Below are positions 27,025-36,381 of a DNA stretch of 64,000 bases, piece after piece (the first letter of the stretch is position 1; each line of letters opens with the position of its first letter). The notes beneath the pieces were generated by a model, which was not told the origin of the DNA, made no database searches, and saw only the letters and a program-made list of their open reading frames with translations. The position numbers and the translations under genes are program-made. This DNA is from Roseomonas mucosa (lineage in GTDB: Bacteria; Pseudomonadota; Alphaproteobacteria; Acetobacterales; Acetobacteraceae), in assembly GCA_945878375.1 (NCBI GenBank), contig CAMDWG010000009.1, positions 62,001 through 126,000 on the forward strand, in the 5' to 3' direction.

Positions 27025-29029
27025 AGGTATCCACCGCCCCCTCGTCGAGCTTCGCCGCATTGTCCTGGATGAACTTGAAGCGCAGCTCGGGCCGGCGGCC
27101 CATCAGCGCCTCGATCAGATCGGAGGTCCGCGCGCGTTCCTCCGGCGGCAGCACCACCTTCAGCAGGGTGCGCTTGCGCGGATCCATCGTCGTCTCCTTC
27201 AAGGCGGCCGGCGGCATCTCGCCCAACCCCTTGAAGCGGGACACCTCCACCTTCTGGTTTGCCTTGAAGTCCCGTTTCATCAGCCGGTCCTTGTCGGCGT
27301 CGTCCTTCGCATAGACGGTCCGGCCTCCCGCCTGCAGGCGGTAGAGTGGCGGCTGGGCCAGGTGCACGCGCCCCTCCCGCACCAGTTCGGGCAATTCCTT
27401 GTAGAAGAAGGTCATCAGCAGGGCGGCGATATGCGCCCCGTCCACATCGGCATCGGTCATGATGACCACGCGGCCATAGCGCAGCCGCGCGAGGTCGAAG
27501 CGTTCGCCAACGCCGCAGCCCAGCGCCTCGATCAGGTCCTTCAGCTCCTGGTTCGCGCGCAGCTTGTCGGCGGATGCGCTGGCGACGTTCAGGATCTTGC
27601 CCCTGAGCGGCAGCACCGCCTGTGTTTCCCGGTCGCGGGCCTGCTTGGCAGACCCGCCGGCGCTGTCGCCTTCCACCAGGAACAGTTCCGTCCCCTCCGC
27701 GCTGGCGCGGGAGCAATCGGCGAGCTTGCCGGGCAGGCGGAGCTTCCGCGTCGCGGATTTCCGCGGCGTGTCCTTCTGTTCCTTGCGGCGGATGCGTTCC
27801 TCGGCGCGTTCCACCGCCCAGGCCAGCAAATTGTCGGCGGTGGCGGGATCGCCGGTGAGCCAATGGTCGAAATGGTCGCGCAGCGCGGTCTCGACCAGCC
27901 GGGCGGCCTCGGGGCTGGTCAGCTTGTCCTTGGTCTGGCCCTGGAATTGCGGGTCGCGGATGAAGACGCTGAGCATCCCCGCCAGCCCGCCGAAGACGTC
28001 ATCGGCCGTCAGCGTCGCCGCCCGCTTGTCGCGCTTCAGCTCGCCATAGGCGCGCAGCCCCTTCACCAGCGCGGCGCGGAGCCCCGCTTCATGCGTGCCG
28101 CCCTGCGGCGTCGGGATGGTGTTGGCGTAGGTGTTGAGGAAGCCTTCCCCCTGTTCCAGCCAGGTCAGCGCGAATTCCGCCCGTCCCGCCTTCTCCCCAC
28201 TCCCGCTTTCGGTGAAGCCCACTTCGCCGGCGAAGGGTGCGGGCACCACCGCCTGGCGGCCTTCGACGGAGGCGGCGAGGAAGTCGGCCAGCCCGCCCGG
28301 GAAATGCAGCACCGCTTCCGCCGGCGTGTCGCTGCCGGCGACCAGCGCTGCATCGCACCTCCAGCGGATCTCGACGCCGCGGAACAGATAGGCCTTGGAC
28401 CGGCAGAGCCGGTGCAGCCGCGCGGGGGCGAAGGCCTGCTTGCCGAAGATCTCGGGGTCCGGCTTGAAGCGCACCGTGGTACCGCGCCGGTTGTGGATGG
28501 GCCCGAGGTTCTTCAGCTTCTGGACCGGCTTGCCGCGTTCGAAGGCGTGGCCGAACAGGGTGCGGTCGCGCGCGACCTCCACCTCCATCCGCTCGGCCAG
28601 CGCGTTGACGACGGAGGACCCCACCCCGTGCAGGCCGCCCGAGGTCTCATAGGATTTGCCGGAGAACTTCCCCCCCGAATGCAGGGTGGTGAGGATGACC
28701 TCCAGCGCCGAGAGCTTGGGAAATTTCGGATGCGGGTCCACCGGGATGCCGCGCCCATTGTCGCGCACGGTCAGCCAGTTGTCGGGGTCCAGCGTGACCT
28801 CGATGAAATCGGCATGGCCGGCCACCGCTTCGTCCATGGCGTTGTCGATGATCTCGGCGGCCAGATGGTGCAGGGCGTTGTCGTCGGTGCCGCCGATATA
28901 CATGCCGGGGCGCCGCCGGACGGGCTCCAGCCCCTCCAGCACCTCGATATCCTTGGCGGAATAGTCGGAGCTCGCGCTGATCTGCCCCGCGCCCGCCTTG
29001 GGACGGGCGCGACCGAATAGGTCGTTCAT
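27023..29029 (-). CDS. parE: DNA topoisomerase IV subunit B
   Basis: This 668-residue ATPase subunit separates replicated chromosomes together with ParC. The GHKL ATPase domain shows AAEIIDNAMDEAVAGHADF, NGRGIPVDPH and TSGGLHGVGSSVVNAL. The TOPRIM domain follows with EGDSAGGSAKQARDRETQ and the metal motif DADVDGAHIAALL. The C-terminus has YRLQAGGRTVYAKDD and IQDNAAKLDEGAVDT. The lack of a long C-terminal insertion and the sequence ERFDLARLRYGR fit ParE rather than GyrB. The partner parC is outside the window. Confidence 0.95.
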   Translation of the reverse strand: MNDLFGRARPKAGAGQISASSDYSAKDIEVLEGLEPVRRRPGMYIGGTDDNALHHLAAEIIDNAMDEAVAGHADFIEVTLDPDNWLTVRDNGRGIPVDPHPKFPKLSALEVILTTLHSGGKFSGKSYETSGGLHGVGSSVVNALAERMEVEVARDRTLFGHAFERGKPVQKLKNLGPIHNRRGTTVRFKPDPEIFGKQAFAPARLHRLCRSKAYLFRGVEIRWRCDAALVAGSDTPAEAVLHFPGGLADFLAASVEGRQAVVPAPFAGEVGFTESGSGEKAGRAEFALTWLEQGEGFLNTYANTIPTPQGGTHEAGLRAALVKGLRAYGELKRDKRAATLTADDVFGGLAGMLSVFIRDPQFQGQTKDKLTSPEAARLVETALRDHFDHWLTGDPATADNLLAWAVERAEERIRRKEQKDTPRKSATRKLRLPGKLADCSRASAEGTELFLVEGDSAGGSAKQARDRETQAVLPLRGKILNVASASADKLRANQELKDLIEALGCGVGERFDLARLRYGRVVIMTDADVDGAHIAALLMTFFYKELPELVREGRVHLAQPPLYRLQAGGRTVYAKDDADKDRLMKRDFKANQKVEVSRFKGLGEMPPAALKETTMDPRKRTLLKVVLPPEERARTSDLIEALMGRRPELRFKFIQDNAAKLDEGAVDT

Positions 29030-29224
29030 GCTGTGTTCCCGTATTCCGGCCCAAGATAGCCAGGGGGGACGGCGCAGACAACGGCGGCGATGCGGGGCGG
29101 CGGAAGCGGCTTGGCCCGGCGCAGGCGGTGGGGCGTGCAGGGCGCCCGCTCCGCAGCTGTCGCATCAAGCCGGGGTCCATCGGGGCGGGCGACACCCGCG
29201 CGCCCCGATGGGCCTCGCGCCCCG

Positions 29225-31087
29225 TCAGGTGGCGCGCGGCGCCGCCCTGCCATCGCCCCGGCGGCGCGCGATGATCTGCAGGACCAGCACGCCGCCGCCC
29301 AGGATCACGCCGAGCGCATCCGTCAGCACGCCGGGATTGATCAGCGACAGAGACGCCACCAGCAGCGCCGCGCGCTGCCACATGGGCGTCACGACCAGCA
29401 GGTAGCCGTGCAGCGATGCGGCCAGCAGCAGCGACCCGGCGGTGGCGCTCGCCACCGCCAGCGCGACCTCGCCCGGGGAGCCGATCAGCAGCAGGGCAGG
29501 CTGGTAGACGAAGACGAAGGGGATGATGAAGCCCGCCGCGCCGATCCGCATCGCGGCGAAGCCCGAGCTCCACATATCCGTCTTGGCCAGCCCCGCCGCC
29601 GCGAAGACCGCGAGCGCCACGGGCGGCGTGATGGCCGATAGGATGGCGAAGTAGAAGGCAAACATATGCGCCGCCGGCGCCACCACACCGAGCGCGATGA
29701 GCGCGGGCACCAGCAGCGAGACCATCACGATATAGGCCGGCGTCGTCGGCATCCCCATGCCGAGGATGATGCCCGCGATCATCGTCAGCACCAGCGCCAG
29801 GATCAGGCTGTTGTCGGCGACGTTCACCACGAGCTGGGTGAAGGTGATGCCCACCCCCGTCAGCGCGATGATGCCGATGACGATGCCCGCGCAGGCGCAG
29901 GCCATGGCGATGCCGAGCGTGTTCCGCGCGCCGTCCAGCAGCGCTTCCCACACGGCGGTCGGCGTCACATTGCCGCGGCTGTTGGCGCGCAGCGCCGCCA
30001 CGGGGAAGCAGGCCAGGGTCGCGACCAGCGCCGCGAGCGGGGCCGAATAGCCGCCGAACAAGCCGACCACGATGATCAGGATCGGGATGAAGAGATGCCA
30101 GCTGTCGCGCATCACCGCGCCCAGGCGCGGCACCTCGTTCTCCGGCAGGCCGGCGAGGCCGGTGCGCTTCGCCTCGAAATGCACGGCCGCGAAGGTCGCG
30201 ACGTAGTAGAGAAGGGCGGGAATCGCCGCCCAGATCACCACCTGCATGTAGCTGACCTGCAGGAACTCGGCCATCACGAAGGCGGCCGCGCCCATGATGG
30301 GCGGCATGATCTGCCCGCCGGTGCTCGCGACGCTTTCGACGCCGGCGGCGAAGGGGGCGCGGAAGCCGCTGCGCTTCATCAGCGGGATCGTCACCTGGCC
30401 CGTGACCATGACATTGGCCACCGCAGAGCCCGAGACCGACCCGAACAGGGAGGAGGAGACGACCGCGACCTTGCCCGGCCCGCCCGTGCTGCGCCCCGTG
30501 AGCGCGAGGGCGAAATCCATGAACAGCCGCCCGACGCCCGAGCGTTCCATGAAGGACCCGAACAGGACGAAGATCACGACGAAGCCGGCCGAGACGCCGA
30601 GCGTGGAGCCGAAGATGCCGTCGGTGGTCAGGTAGAGCTGATCCAGGATGCCGAGCGCGCCGACACTGGTGAAGAAATAAGCCCAGCCGAGGAAGGCCAG
30701 CGCGGTGACCGGCAGCGCCCAGCCGATGGCGCGCCGCGTCGCTTCCAGCACCAGCGCGATCAGCAGCCAGCCCGCGACGACATCCTCGGGCCGGGGGTCG
30801 TCGATATAGGGGATGCGGTTGACCAGCCAGTCATAGTCGACGAACAGCCGCCCGACCGCCCAGACGGACAGCGCGCAGAGCAGCCAGTCCTCCGGCCCCG
30901 GCCGCCCGGCGCGGCCGACCCCCCTGGTCGGGTAGAGCAGGAAGACCAGCGCCATGGCGAACAGAAGGTGGGTGCCGCGGAAGACGACCGCTTCCGGCGG
31001 CGCCACCGCGATGGCCCACATATGGTAGACGGCCATCGCGGCGGCGATCCCGCCCGCGAGCCAGTGAATGAGGCGCGCATAGGTCAC
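29225..31087 (-). CDS. TAXI-type TRAP transporter fused permease
   Basis: This 620-residue membrane protein fuses the small (DctQ-like) and large (DctM-like) TRAP permease domains. The N-terminal four helices reach to about residue 150, with the large domain beginning near GWALPVTALAFLGWAYFF. The large domain has the family motifs SGSAVANVMVTGQVTIPLMK and GGQIMPPIMGAAAFVMAEF. Such fusions pair with TAXI binding proteins and import dicarboxylates or other organic acids using ion gradients. It begins with GTG at 31087, since no ATG fits, and follows the TAXI gene by 31 bp on the same strand. Confidence 0.92.
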   Translation of the reverse strand: MTYARLIHWLAGGIAAAMAVYHMWAIAVAPPEAVVFRGTHLLFAMALVFLLYPTRGVGRAGRPGPEDWLLCALSVWAVGRLFVDYDWLVNRIPYIDDPRPEDVVAGWLLIALVLEATRRAIGWALPVTALAFLGWAYFFTSVGALGILDQLYLTTDGIFGSTLGVSAGFVVIFVLFGSFMERSGVGRLFMDFALALTGRSTGGPGKVAVVSSSLFGSVSGSAVANVMVTGQVTIPLMKRSGFRAPFAAGVESVASTGGQIMPPIMGAAAFVMAEFLQVSYMQVVIWAAIPALLYYVATFAAVHFEAKRTGLAGLPENEVPRLGAVMRDSWHLFIPILIIVVGLFGGYSAPLAALVATLACFPVAALRANSRGNVTPTAVWEALLDGARNTLGIAMACACAGIVIGIIALTGVGITFTQLVVNVADNSLILALVLTMIAGIILGMGMPTTPAYIVMVSLLVPALIALGVVAPAAHMFAFYFAILSAITPPVALAVFAAAGLAKTDMWSSGFAAMRIGAAGFIIPFVFVYQPALLLIGSPGEVALAVASATAGSLLLAASLHGYLLVVTPMWQRAALLVASLSLINPGVLTDALGVILGGGVLVLQIIARRRGDGRAAPRAT

Positions 31088-31118
31088 GGGCGGGAGTATC
31101 CTGCTTGTCTGGGTCGGA

Positions 31119-32066
31119 TCAGCGCAGCGCGCCGACCTCGCGGTAGTAGCGCTCCGCGCCCGGGTGCAGCGGCACGCCGATATCGGCCGCGCCGGTCCGC
31201 GGCGTGCTCTGCCGCATGGCGCCGACGATGTTCCGCAGCGTGTCCACATTCTCCCACAGCAGCTTGGTCATCTGGTAGACCTGCTCGGGGCTGCGGTTGC
31301 AGGCGGTGATCAGATGCGCCGTGTAGGTGATCTGGACCGGTGTGCCCTGCTGCTGCGGATAGGTGCCGGCCGGCAGCGGCTCTCCCTGGTAGCCCGGGTT
31401 GATCTGTCGCATCCGCGCGACATAGGGCGCGAGGTCGACGAAGCGGATGTTCCGCGCGCTGGCGAGGTCCATCACCGAGCTGGCCGGGATGGTGGTGCCG
31501 AGCGTGAAGACCTGCGCATGGCCATCGCGCAGCAGGCCGACCGCGTCGGTGTAGCTCGCCTGGAAGCTGGGGCGGACATCGCTGTAGCTGAGGCCCGCGG
31601 CGCGCAGCACGTGCTGGGTCACGACCTCCGCCGTGTTGCCGCGCGGCTGCAGCGCGATCGGGCGGCCGCGCAGATCCTCGATCCGGTTGATGCCCGAATC
31701 GGCCAGCGCCACCACCTGGAACCACTGCGGGTAGAGCGAGCCGATGTTGCAGACATTGCGGACGGCGCGCGGGAAGGGCGCTTCGCCGCGCAGCCCGTCC
31801 ACCGTGCTGATCGAGTTGCCGAAGCCGATCTCGGCGCGGTTTTCCTCGACCCCGCGGACGTTCGCAACGCCGGCGCCCGGAAGGGTCTGGACGGAGATGC
31901 CCGGGATGCCGCGTTCCCAGATGTTCTTCAGCGCGCCGCCGACCGGCACCCACACGCCGCCCTGCGGGCCGGTCATGAGACGAAGGGTTTCCTGCGCCGT
32001 CGCCGGCGCCGCCGACAGGGCAAGACCGCCGGCAAGGGCAAGGGTAAGGGTCATCGAACGACGCAT
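31119..32066 (-). CDS. TAXI-family TRAP solute-binding protein
   Basis: This 315-residue periplasmic protein has a signal peptide (MRRSMTLTLALAGGLALSAA, cleavage at ATAQE). The TAXI family, named for a TRAP-associated extracytoplasmic immunogenic protein, binds the substrate for a fused TRAP permease; the visible start is LRLMTGPQGGVWVPVGGALK and the later core VRGVEENRAEIGFGNSISTV. ATG 32066 is preceded by GGGAGG with a 7-bp spacer. It has its own promoter (32102-32130) and leads the two-gene unit with the fused permease. Substrate not evident. Confidence 0.93.
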   Translation of the reverse strand: MRRSMTLTLALAGGLALSAAPATAQETLRLMTGPQGGVWVPVGGALKNIWERGIPGISVQTLPGAGVANVRGVEENRAEIGFGNSISTVDGLRGEAPFPRAVRNVCNIGSLYPQWFQVVALADSGINRIEDLRGRPIALQPRGNTAEVVTQHVLRAAGLSYSDVRPSFQASYTDAVGLLRDGHAQVFTLGTTIPASSVMDLASARNIRFVDLAPYVARMRQINPGYQGEPLPAGTYPQQQGTPVQITYTAHLITACNRSPEQVYQMTKLLWENVDTLRNIVGAMRQSTPRTGAADIGVPLHPGAERYYREVGALR

Positions 32067-32101
32067 GGCGTTACCTCCCGTTTTTAACGCTTTGTCTTGG
32101 C

Positions 32102-32130
32102 ATTATGGTCCGGGTTTCCCGCGTCATCAA
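32102..32130 (-). promoter_or_regulatory. Promoter of the TAXI transporter unit
   Basis: On the minus strand TTGATG (32130-32125) and CATAAT (32107-32102) are separated by 17 bp. The expected transcription start is about 30 bp before the ATG at 32066. Confidence 0.55.
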
Positions 32131-32317
32131 CCCGGACCGCCGGCGTCCGGCGCGGGTGAAAGGTGCGGGAACCGCTCTCCCGCTGCCGCGCTTGGCCGAC
32201 GTTGCTGCGGCAAACTGGCCTCGGCTTGCAACTTGGCGGGAATTTCGCGAGTCCTAGATCCGGGGTCGCCGCGCCCCGGTCGCTTCGGCGGGCGCGGCGG
32301 CCGGAAGGGGCGTGCGG

Positions 32318-34087
32318 ATGCACTTCATCAGGCTCTATGGGCGCGTGCTGGCGCTGCTGGCGCCCGACCGCTGGGTAGCGATCGGGCTGGCCTGCGCGGC
32401 CTTCGCGCTGGCCGGCCTGTCCTTCCTGGAGCCGGTGCTGTTCGGCCGCGTGGTCGATTTGCTGTCGCGGTCGGACCGGCTGGCGCCGGATGTGGTCTGG
32501 GCGGAGGCCTTCGCGCTGCTCGCGCTCTGGGGCGCGGTCGGGCTTTCGGCGATCGGCGCCAATGTCGCGGTCGCGCTGCTGTCGGACCGGATGGCGCATC
32601 GCAACCGCCTGATCGTGATGGGCGGCTATTTCCAGCACGTCCTGTCCCTGCCGCTGTCCTTCCATGGCGACACGCAATCGGGGCGGCTGATCAAGATCAT
32701 GCTGATGGGGTCGGACAATCTGTTCGGCCTGTGGCTGTCCTTCTTCCGGGAACACCTGATCACCTTCATCGGCGCGGTGGTGCTGCTGCCGCTGACGCTG
32801 TTCCTCAACTGGCGCCTCGGCCTGCTGCTGATCGGGCTGGTGGTGCTGTTCGCCGTCGTCTCCGCCTGGGTGATCCGCAAGACCCACGACGCGCAGGGGC
32901 AGGTGGAAGCGCTGCACACCCAGCTGGCGGGCAATGTGCAGGACGCGCTGTCCAATGTGGTCGTGGTGCAGTCCTTCTCCCGCCTGGGGTCGGAGGCGCG
33001 GATGTTCGGCGAGATCATGCGCCAACTGCTCGACCGCCAATTCCCGGTGCTGAACTGGTGGGCGGTGGTGGCGGTGCTGACGCGGGCTTCGGCGACGCTG
33101 ACCGTGATCGCGATCTTCGTCCTCGGCACCTGGCTGCATGTGCGCGGGGAGGCGACGGTGGGGGAGATCGTGTCCTTCATGGGCTTCGCGACCCTGCTGA
33201 TCGCACGCCTGGAAGGTGCGGTGGCCTTCGTGTCGCACATGGTCATGCAGGCCCCCTCGCTCGACCAGTTCTTCAAGGTGCTCGATGCCCGATCCTCGGT
33301 GCCGGAGAAGCCGGAGGCGGCGACCCTCGGCCGGGTGCAGGGCGCGGTGCGGTTCGACCGCGTGGCCTTCGCCTATCCCGGCGGCCCGCGCATCCTGGAC
33401 GGGATCGAGTTCGAGGCGGTGGCCGGGCGCAGCATCGCGCTGGTCGGGCAGACGGGGGCGGGGAAATCCACCGCCATGGCACTGCTGCAGCGGCTGTGGG
33501 ACCCGGTGGATGGCCGCATCACGCTGGATGGCCACGATTTGCGCGACGTCACGCTGGAAAGCCTGCGGCGGAATATCGGCGTGGTGTTCCAGGAAGCGCT
33601 GCTGTTCAACCGCTCGATCCGCGACAATCTGCTGGTCGGCCGCCCCGACGCGACGCAGGAGGATATCGAGCGCGCCTGCCGCATGGCCGAAGCGCATGAC
33701 TTCATCACCCGCAAGCCCCAGGGCTACGACACGATGGTGGGGGAGAGGGGCTCCGCCCTGTCGGGTGGGCAGCGGCAGCGGCTGGCTATCGCGCGCGCGC
33801 TGCTGAAGGACCCGCCGGTGCTGATCCTGGACGAGGCGACCAGCGCGCTGGACGCCGCGACGGAGGCGCGGGTGCAGAAGGCGCTGAAGGCGCTGATGGC
33901 CGGCCGCACCACCTTCATCATCGCCCATCGCCTGTCCACCGTGCGAGACGCGGATGAGATCCTGGTCTTCGAAGGCGGGCAGGTGATGGAACGCGGCGAT
34001 TTCGCCACGCTGGTGCGCCAGGATGGGCGCTTCGCGGAGCTGGTCCGCACGCAGCTGGCCGGGGGCGCCGAGCCCGCGCCTGGGTGA
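32318..34087 (+). CDS. NdvA/ChvA-like ABC exporter (fused membrane and ATPase)
   Basis: This 589-residue half-transporter acts as a homodimer. Six membrane helices fill about residues 1-300; the ATPase has Walker A GQTGAGKST, the signature LSGGQRQRLAIARALL and Walker B LILDEATSALD. Many stretches match rhizobial NdvA, the cyclic beta-1,2-glucan exporter, for example QFPVLNWWAV, LAHR/MAHRNRL and QGYDTMVGERGS. The ATG at 32318 has GGAAGGGG 8 bp upstream, while the GTG at 32312 would be too close. No glucan synthase gene is nearby, so the exported glycan or lipid is not certain. It is monocistronic. Confidence 0.9.
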   Translation: MHFIRLYGRVLALLAPDRWVAIGLACAAFALAGLSFLEPVLFGRVVDLLSRSDRLAPDVVWAEAFALLALWGAVGLSAIGANVAVALLSDRMAHRNRLIVMGGYFQHVLSLPLSFHGDTQSGRLIKIMLMGSDNLFGLWLSFFREHLITFIGAVVLLPLTLFLNWRLGLLLIGLVVLFAVVSAWVIRKTHDAQGQVEALHTQLAGNVQDALSNVVVVQSFSRLGSEARMFGEIMRQLLDRQFPVLNWWAVVAVLTRASATLTVIAIFVLGTWLHVRGEATVGEIVSFMGFATLLIARLEGAVAFVSHMVMQAPSLDQFFKVLDARSSVPEKPEAATLGRVQGAVRFDRVAFAYPGGPRILDGIEFEAVAGRSIALVGQTGAGKSTAMALLQRLWDPVDGRITLDGHDLRDVTLESLRRNIGVVFQEALLFNRSIRDNLLVGRPDATQEDIERACRMAEAHDFITRKPQGYDTMVGERGSALSGGQRQRLAIARALLKDPPVLILDEATSALDAATEARVQKALKALMAGRTTFIIAHRLSTVRDADEILVFEGGQVMERGDFATLVRQDGRFAELVRTQLAGGAEPAPG

Positions 34088-34180
34088 ACGCCGCGCATTG
34101 ACGCGGTGCAGCACAGGCTTTCCTTGCATCGCGCTGGCCTGCTTTGGCAGCCTGTCCGATCAACAGGGAGGCAGCCTCTC

Positions 34181-34618
34181 ATGGTCATCGCCAGCATTCT
34201 CAGCCGCAAGGGCGCCGAGGTGGTATCCGTCGGTGCGCAGGATGAGGTCGGCGCCATCGCGCGCATCCTCGCCGAAGCGCGCATCGGCGCGGTGCTGGTG
34301 CGCGACGAAGGCGGCGACGTCCTCGGCATCGTCAGCGAACGCGACATCGTCCGCTGTATCGCGGCCCATGGCGCGGGTGCCGTTGCGCTGCCCGCCGCGA
34401 TGCTGATGACCCGCGCGCTGCACACCGTGACGCCAGCGAGCAAGGTGACGGAGGCGTTGGCGCTGATGACCGACCGCCGCGTGCGCCACCTGCCGGTGAT
34501 GGCTGAAGACGGGACGCTGGCCGGCATGGTCTCCATCGGCGACCTGGTGAAGGCCCGGATCGATGAGGCGCTGCACGAGGCGGAGGAACTGCGCCACTAC
34601 GTCGAGACCGCCGGCTGA
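34181..34618 (+). CDS. Two-CBS-domain protein
   Basis: This 145-residue protein consists of two CBS domains, which bind adenosine nucleotides and sense energy state. First domain: AQDEVGAIARILAEARIGAVLVRDEGGDVLGIVSERDIV; second: VTEALALMTDRRVRHLPVMAEDGTLAGMVSIGDLVKARI. No partner domain is fused. ATG 34181 has AGGGAGG 9 bp upstream. Soluble, stand-alone members are common in alphaproteobacteria with no fixed role; a regulator of a neighbouring transporter would be speculation. Confidence 0.9.
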   Translation: MVIASILSRKGAEVVSVGAQDEVGAIARILAEARIGAVLVRDEGGDVLGIVSERDIVRCIAAHGAGAVALPAAMLMTRALHTVTPASKVTEALALMTDRRVRHLPVMAEDGTLAGMVSIGDLVKARIDEALHEAEELRHYVETAG

Positions 34619-34689
34619 GGCCCCCCGCTGTAGCCCCCCCTTGCCGGCGCGGTGGCCGGCGGCGAAGCTACCGACCTGAGAGGCTTCCA

Positions 34690-35700
34690 ATGGGGGATCG
34701 AACCAACATGCTCAACCGCCGCCACATCATCGCCGCCGGCGCCGCGCTCGCCGCGCCCGCCTTCGCCCGCGGCGCCGCCGCCCAGGGCGCCGCCGCGCGC
34801 TGGCAGATGGCCACGCCGTATCCGGACGGGAACTTCCACACCCGTAACATCCGCAGCTTCGTGGAGGAGATCCAGGCGGCCTCCGGCGGGCGGCTCGCGG
34901 TCCAGCTCCACACCGGCGCGTCGCTCCTGCCGATGCCGCAGATCAAGCGCGGCGTGCAGACCGGCCAGGTGCAACTGGGTGAGATCCTGCTCGCGGCCTA
35001 TTCGAACGAAGATGTGTTCTTCGACGCCGACAGCATCCCGCAGCTGGTCAGCAACCTGGCCGAGGCGAAGAAGCTGGCCGACCTGCAGCGCCCCTATATC
35101 GAGGCGCGGCTGGCCCGCCAGGGCCTGAGCCTGCTCTACATGGTGCCCTGGCCCCCGGCCGGGCTGTATGCGCAGCAGCCGATCACCAGCATCGAAGGGC
35201 TGCGCGGGCTGCGCTTCCGCACCTTCAGCCCCGCCACCAACCGCTTCGCCGCCATCGTCGGCGCGCAGCCGACGCTGGTGCAGGCGGCCGAACTGGCCCA
35301 GGCCTTCGCCACCGGCGTGGCGCAGGCGCAGATCACCTCGGCCCAGACCGGCGTCGATACCTCGTCCTGGGATTACGCGCGGGTCTTCACGCCGCTCGGC
35401 TTCACCATGACGAAGAACGCCGTGATGGTGTCCCGCCGCGCGATGGAAGCGCTGCCGGCCGGCCTGCAGCAGGATATCCGCGCCGCCGCCGCCCGCGCCG
35501 AGGTGCGCGGCTATGAACTGGCCGGCGAAAGCCAGGTGAACTCCGAACGGACGCTCGCGCAGCGCGGCATGCAGGTGATCCCGCCGACGGCCGAGTTCAT
35601 GGAAGGCCTCCGCCGCGTCAGCACCCAGATGACCAGTGAATGGGTTGCCCGCGCGGGTGATGACGGCCGCGCGCTGATCGAAGCCTACCGCCGCGCCTGA
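34690..35700 (+). CDS. TRAP transporter binding protein (DctP family)
   Basis: This 336-residue periplasmic binding protein of the DctP family is exported by an RR-containing signal (LNRRHIIAAGAALAAPAFARGAAA). The core begins WQMATPYPDGNFHTRNIRSF, with the helix spine and the Arg/Asn ligand region YAQQPITSIEGLRGLRFRTF that typically clamps a carboxylate. AGAGG 6 bp upstream favours ATG 34690; ATG 34708 is the alternative. Its two permeases follow: DctQ at 35842 and DctM at 36381. An 18-bp-stem hairpin lies between dctP and dctQ. Substrates are usually C4-dicarboxylates or sugar acids. Confidence 0.93.
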   Translation: MGDRTNMLNRRHIIAAGAALAAPAFARGAAAQGAAARWQMATPYPDGNFHTRNIRSFVEEIQAASGGRLAVQLHTGASLLPMPQIKRGVQTGQVQLGEILLAAYSNEDVFFDADSIPQLVSNLAEAKKLADLQRPYIEARLARQGLSLLYMVPWPPAGLYAQQPITSIEGLRGLRFRTFSPATNRFAAIVGAQPTLVQAAELAQAFATGVAQAQITSAQTGVDTSSWDYARVFTPLGFTMTKNAVMVSRRAMEALPAGLQQDIRAAAARAEVRGYELAGESQVNSERTLAQRGMQVIPPTAEFMEGLRRVSTQMTSEWVARAGDDGRALIEAYRRA

Positions 35701-35706
35701 TCCATG

Positions 35707-35745
35707 CCACCGCCCTGTCCCGCCCTTGGCGGGACAGGGCGGTGG
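35707..35745 (+). promoter_or_regulatory. Strong hairpin between binding-protein and permease genes
   Basis: CCACCGCCCTGTCCCGCC (35707-35724) and its perfect complement (35728-35745) form an 18-bp stem with the loop CTT. It begins 7 bp after the dctP stop. There is no T-run. Such structures are known to slow 3' decay of binding-protein mRNA and lower downstream permease expression; that role here is inference from position. Confidence 0.65.
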
Positions 35746-35841
35746 ATGCGCGGCGCGCCACCGGTGGCGGGCTTTCCCGCGCGGGGTCGCCCGGTCCATG
35801 ATCCGCGCGACACATCCACCCGGCCGGAGGCACCAAGCCGC

Positions 35842-36381
35842 ATGACCGTTCTCCGCAAGGGGCTCGACCTGCTGTATCTCGCGGGCGGCGTGGCCGGCGG
35901 CGTGGCGCTCGCCGCCATCGGCGCGATCATCGCCGTGCAGGTCATCGGCCGCCAATTCGGCTTCCAGCTTCCCGGCGCCGACGACCTGACGGCCTTCGCG
36001 GTCGCGGCATCCGCGCTGCTGCCGCTGGCCTATGCCTTCCGGCATGGGGCGCATATCCGCGTCGATCTCATCATCGGCCATGTGAAGGGCGCCGCGCGCT
36101 TCGCGATGGAGGCGGTGGCGCTGGTGCTGACCGCCGGGCTTTGCGCCTTCCTGGCCTATGCGATGGCCGATCTCGCCTTCGATTCCTGGCAGTTCGAGGA
36201 TGTGGCGCAGGGCACGGTGCCCTGGCTGCTCTGGTATCCCCAGGCCGCCTGCGCGCTGGGCTGCGCCCTGTTCGCCGTCGCGATCGTGGATGACCTCGCC
36301 GCGCACCTGTCCGGCGGCACCCCATCCTATCGCAAGGCCGCCGAGGCTTCGGCGCTGGACCGAGCGGGGGAGGAACTCTGA
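35842..36381 (+). CDS. TRAP transporter small permease (DctQ family)
   Basis: This 179-residue membrane protein has four helices, the usual DctQ topology. The motif RHGAHIRVDLIIGHVKGAAR holds the conserved HIRVDL signature. ATG 35842 has GGAGG at about 11 bp. The stop overlaps the dctM ATG (TGATG). It is the second gene of the transporter operon. Confidence 0.92.
   Translation: MTVLRKGLDLLYLAGGVAGGVALAAIGAIIAVQVIGRQFGFQLPGADDLTAFAVAASALLPLAYAFRHGAHIRVDLIIGHVKGAARFAMEAVALVLTAGLCAFLAYAMADLAFDSWQFEDVAQGTVPWLLWYPQAACALGCALFAVAIVDDLAAHLSGGTPSYRKAAEASALDRAGEEL

Noticed and set aside
32084-34129. 681-codon minus-strand frame opposite the NdvA-like exporter
   Set aside because: His/Gln/Arg-rich with no motif; the exporter's Walker motifs are on the plus strand.
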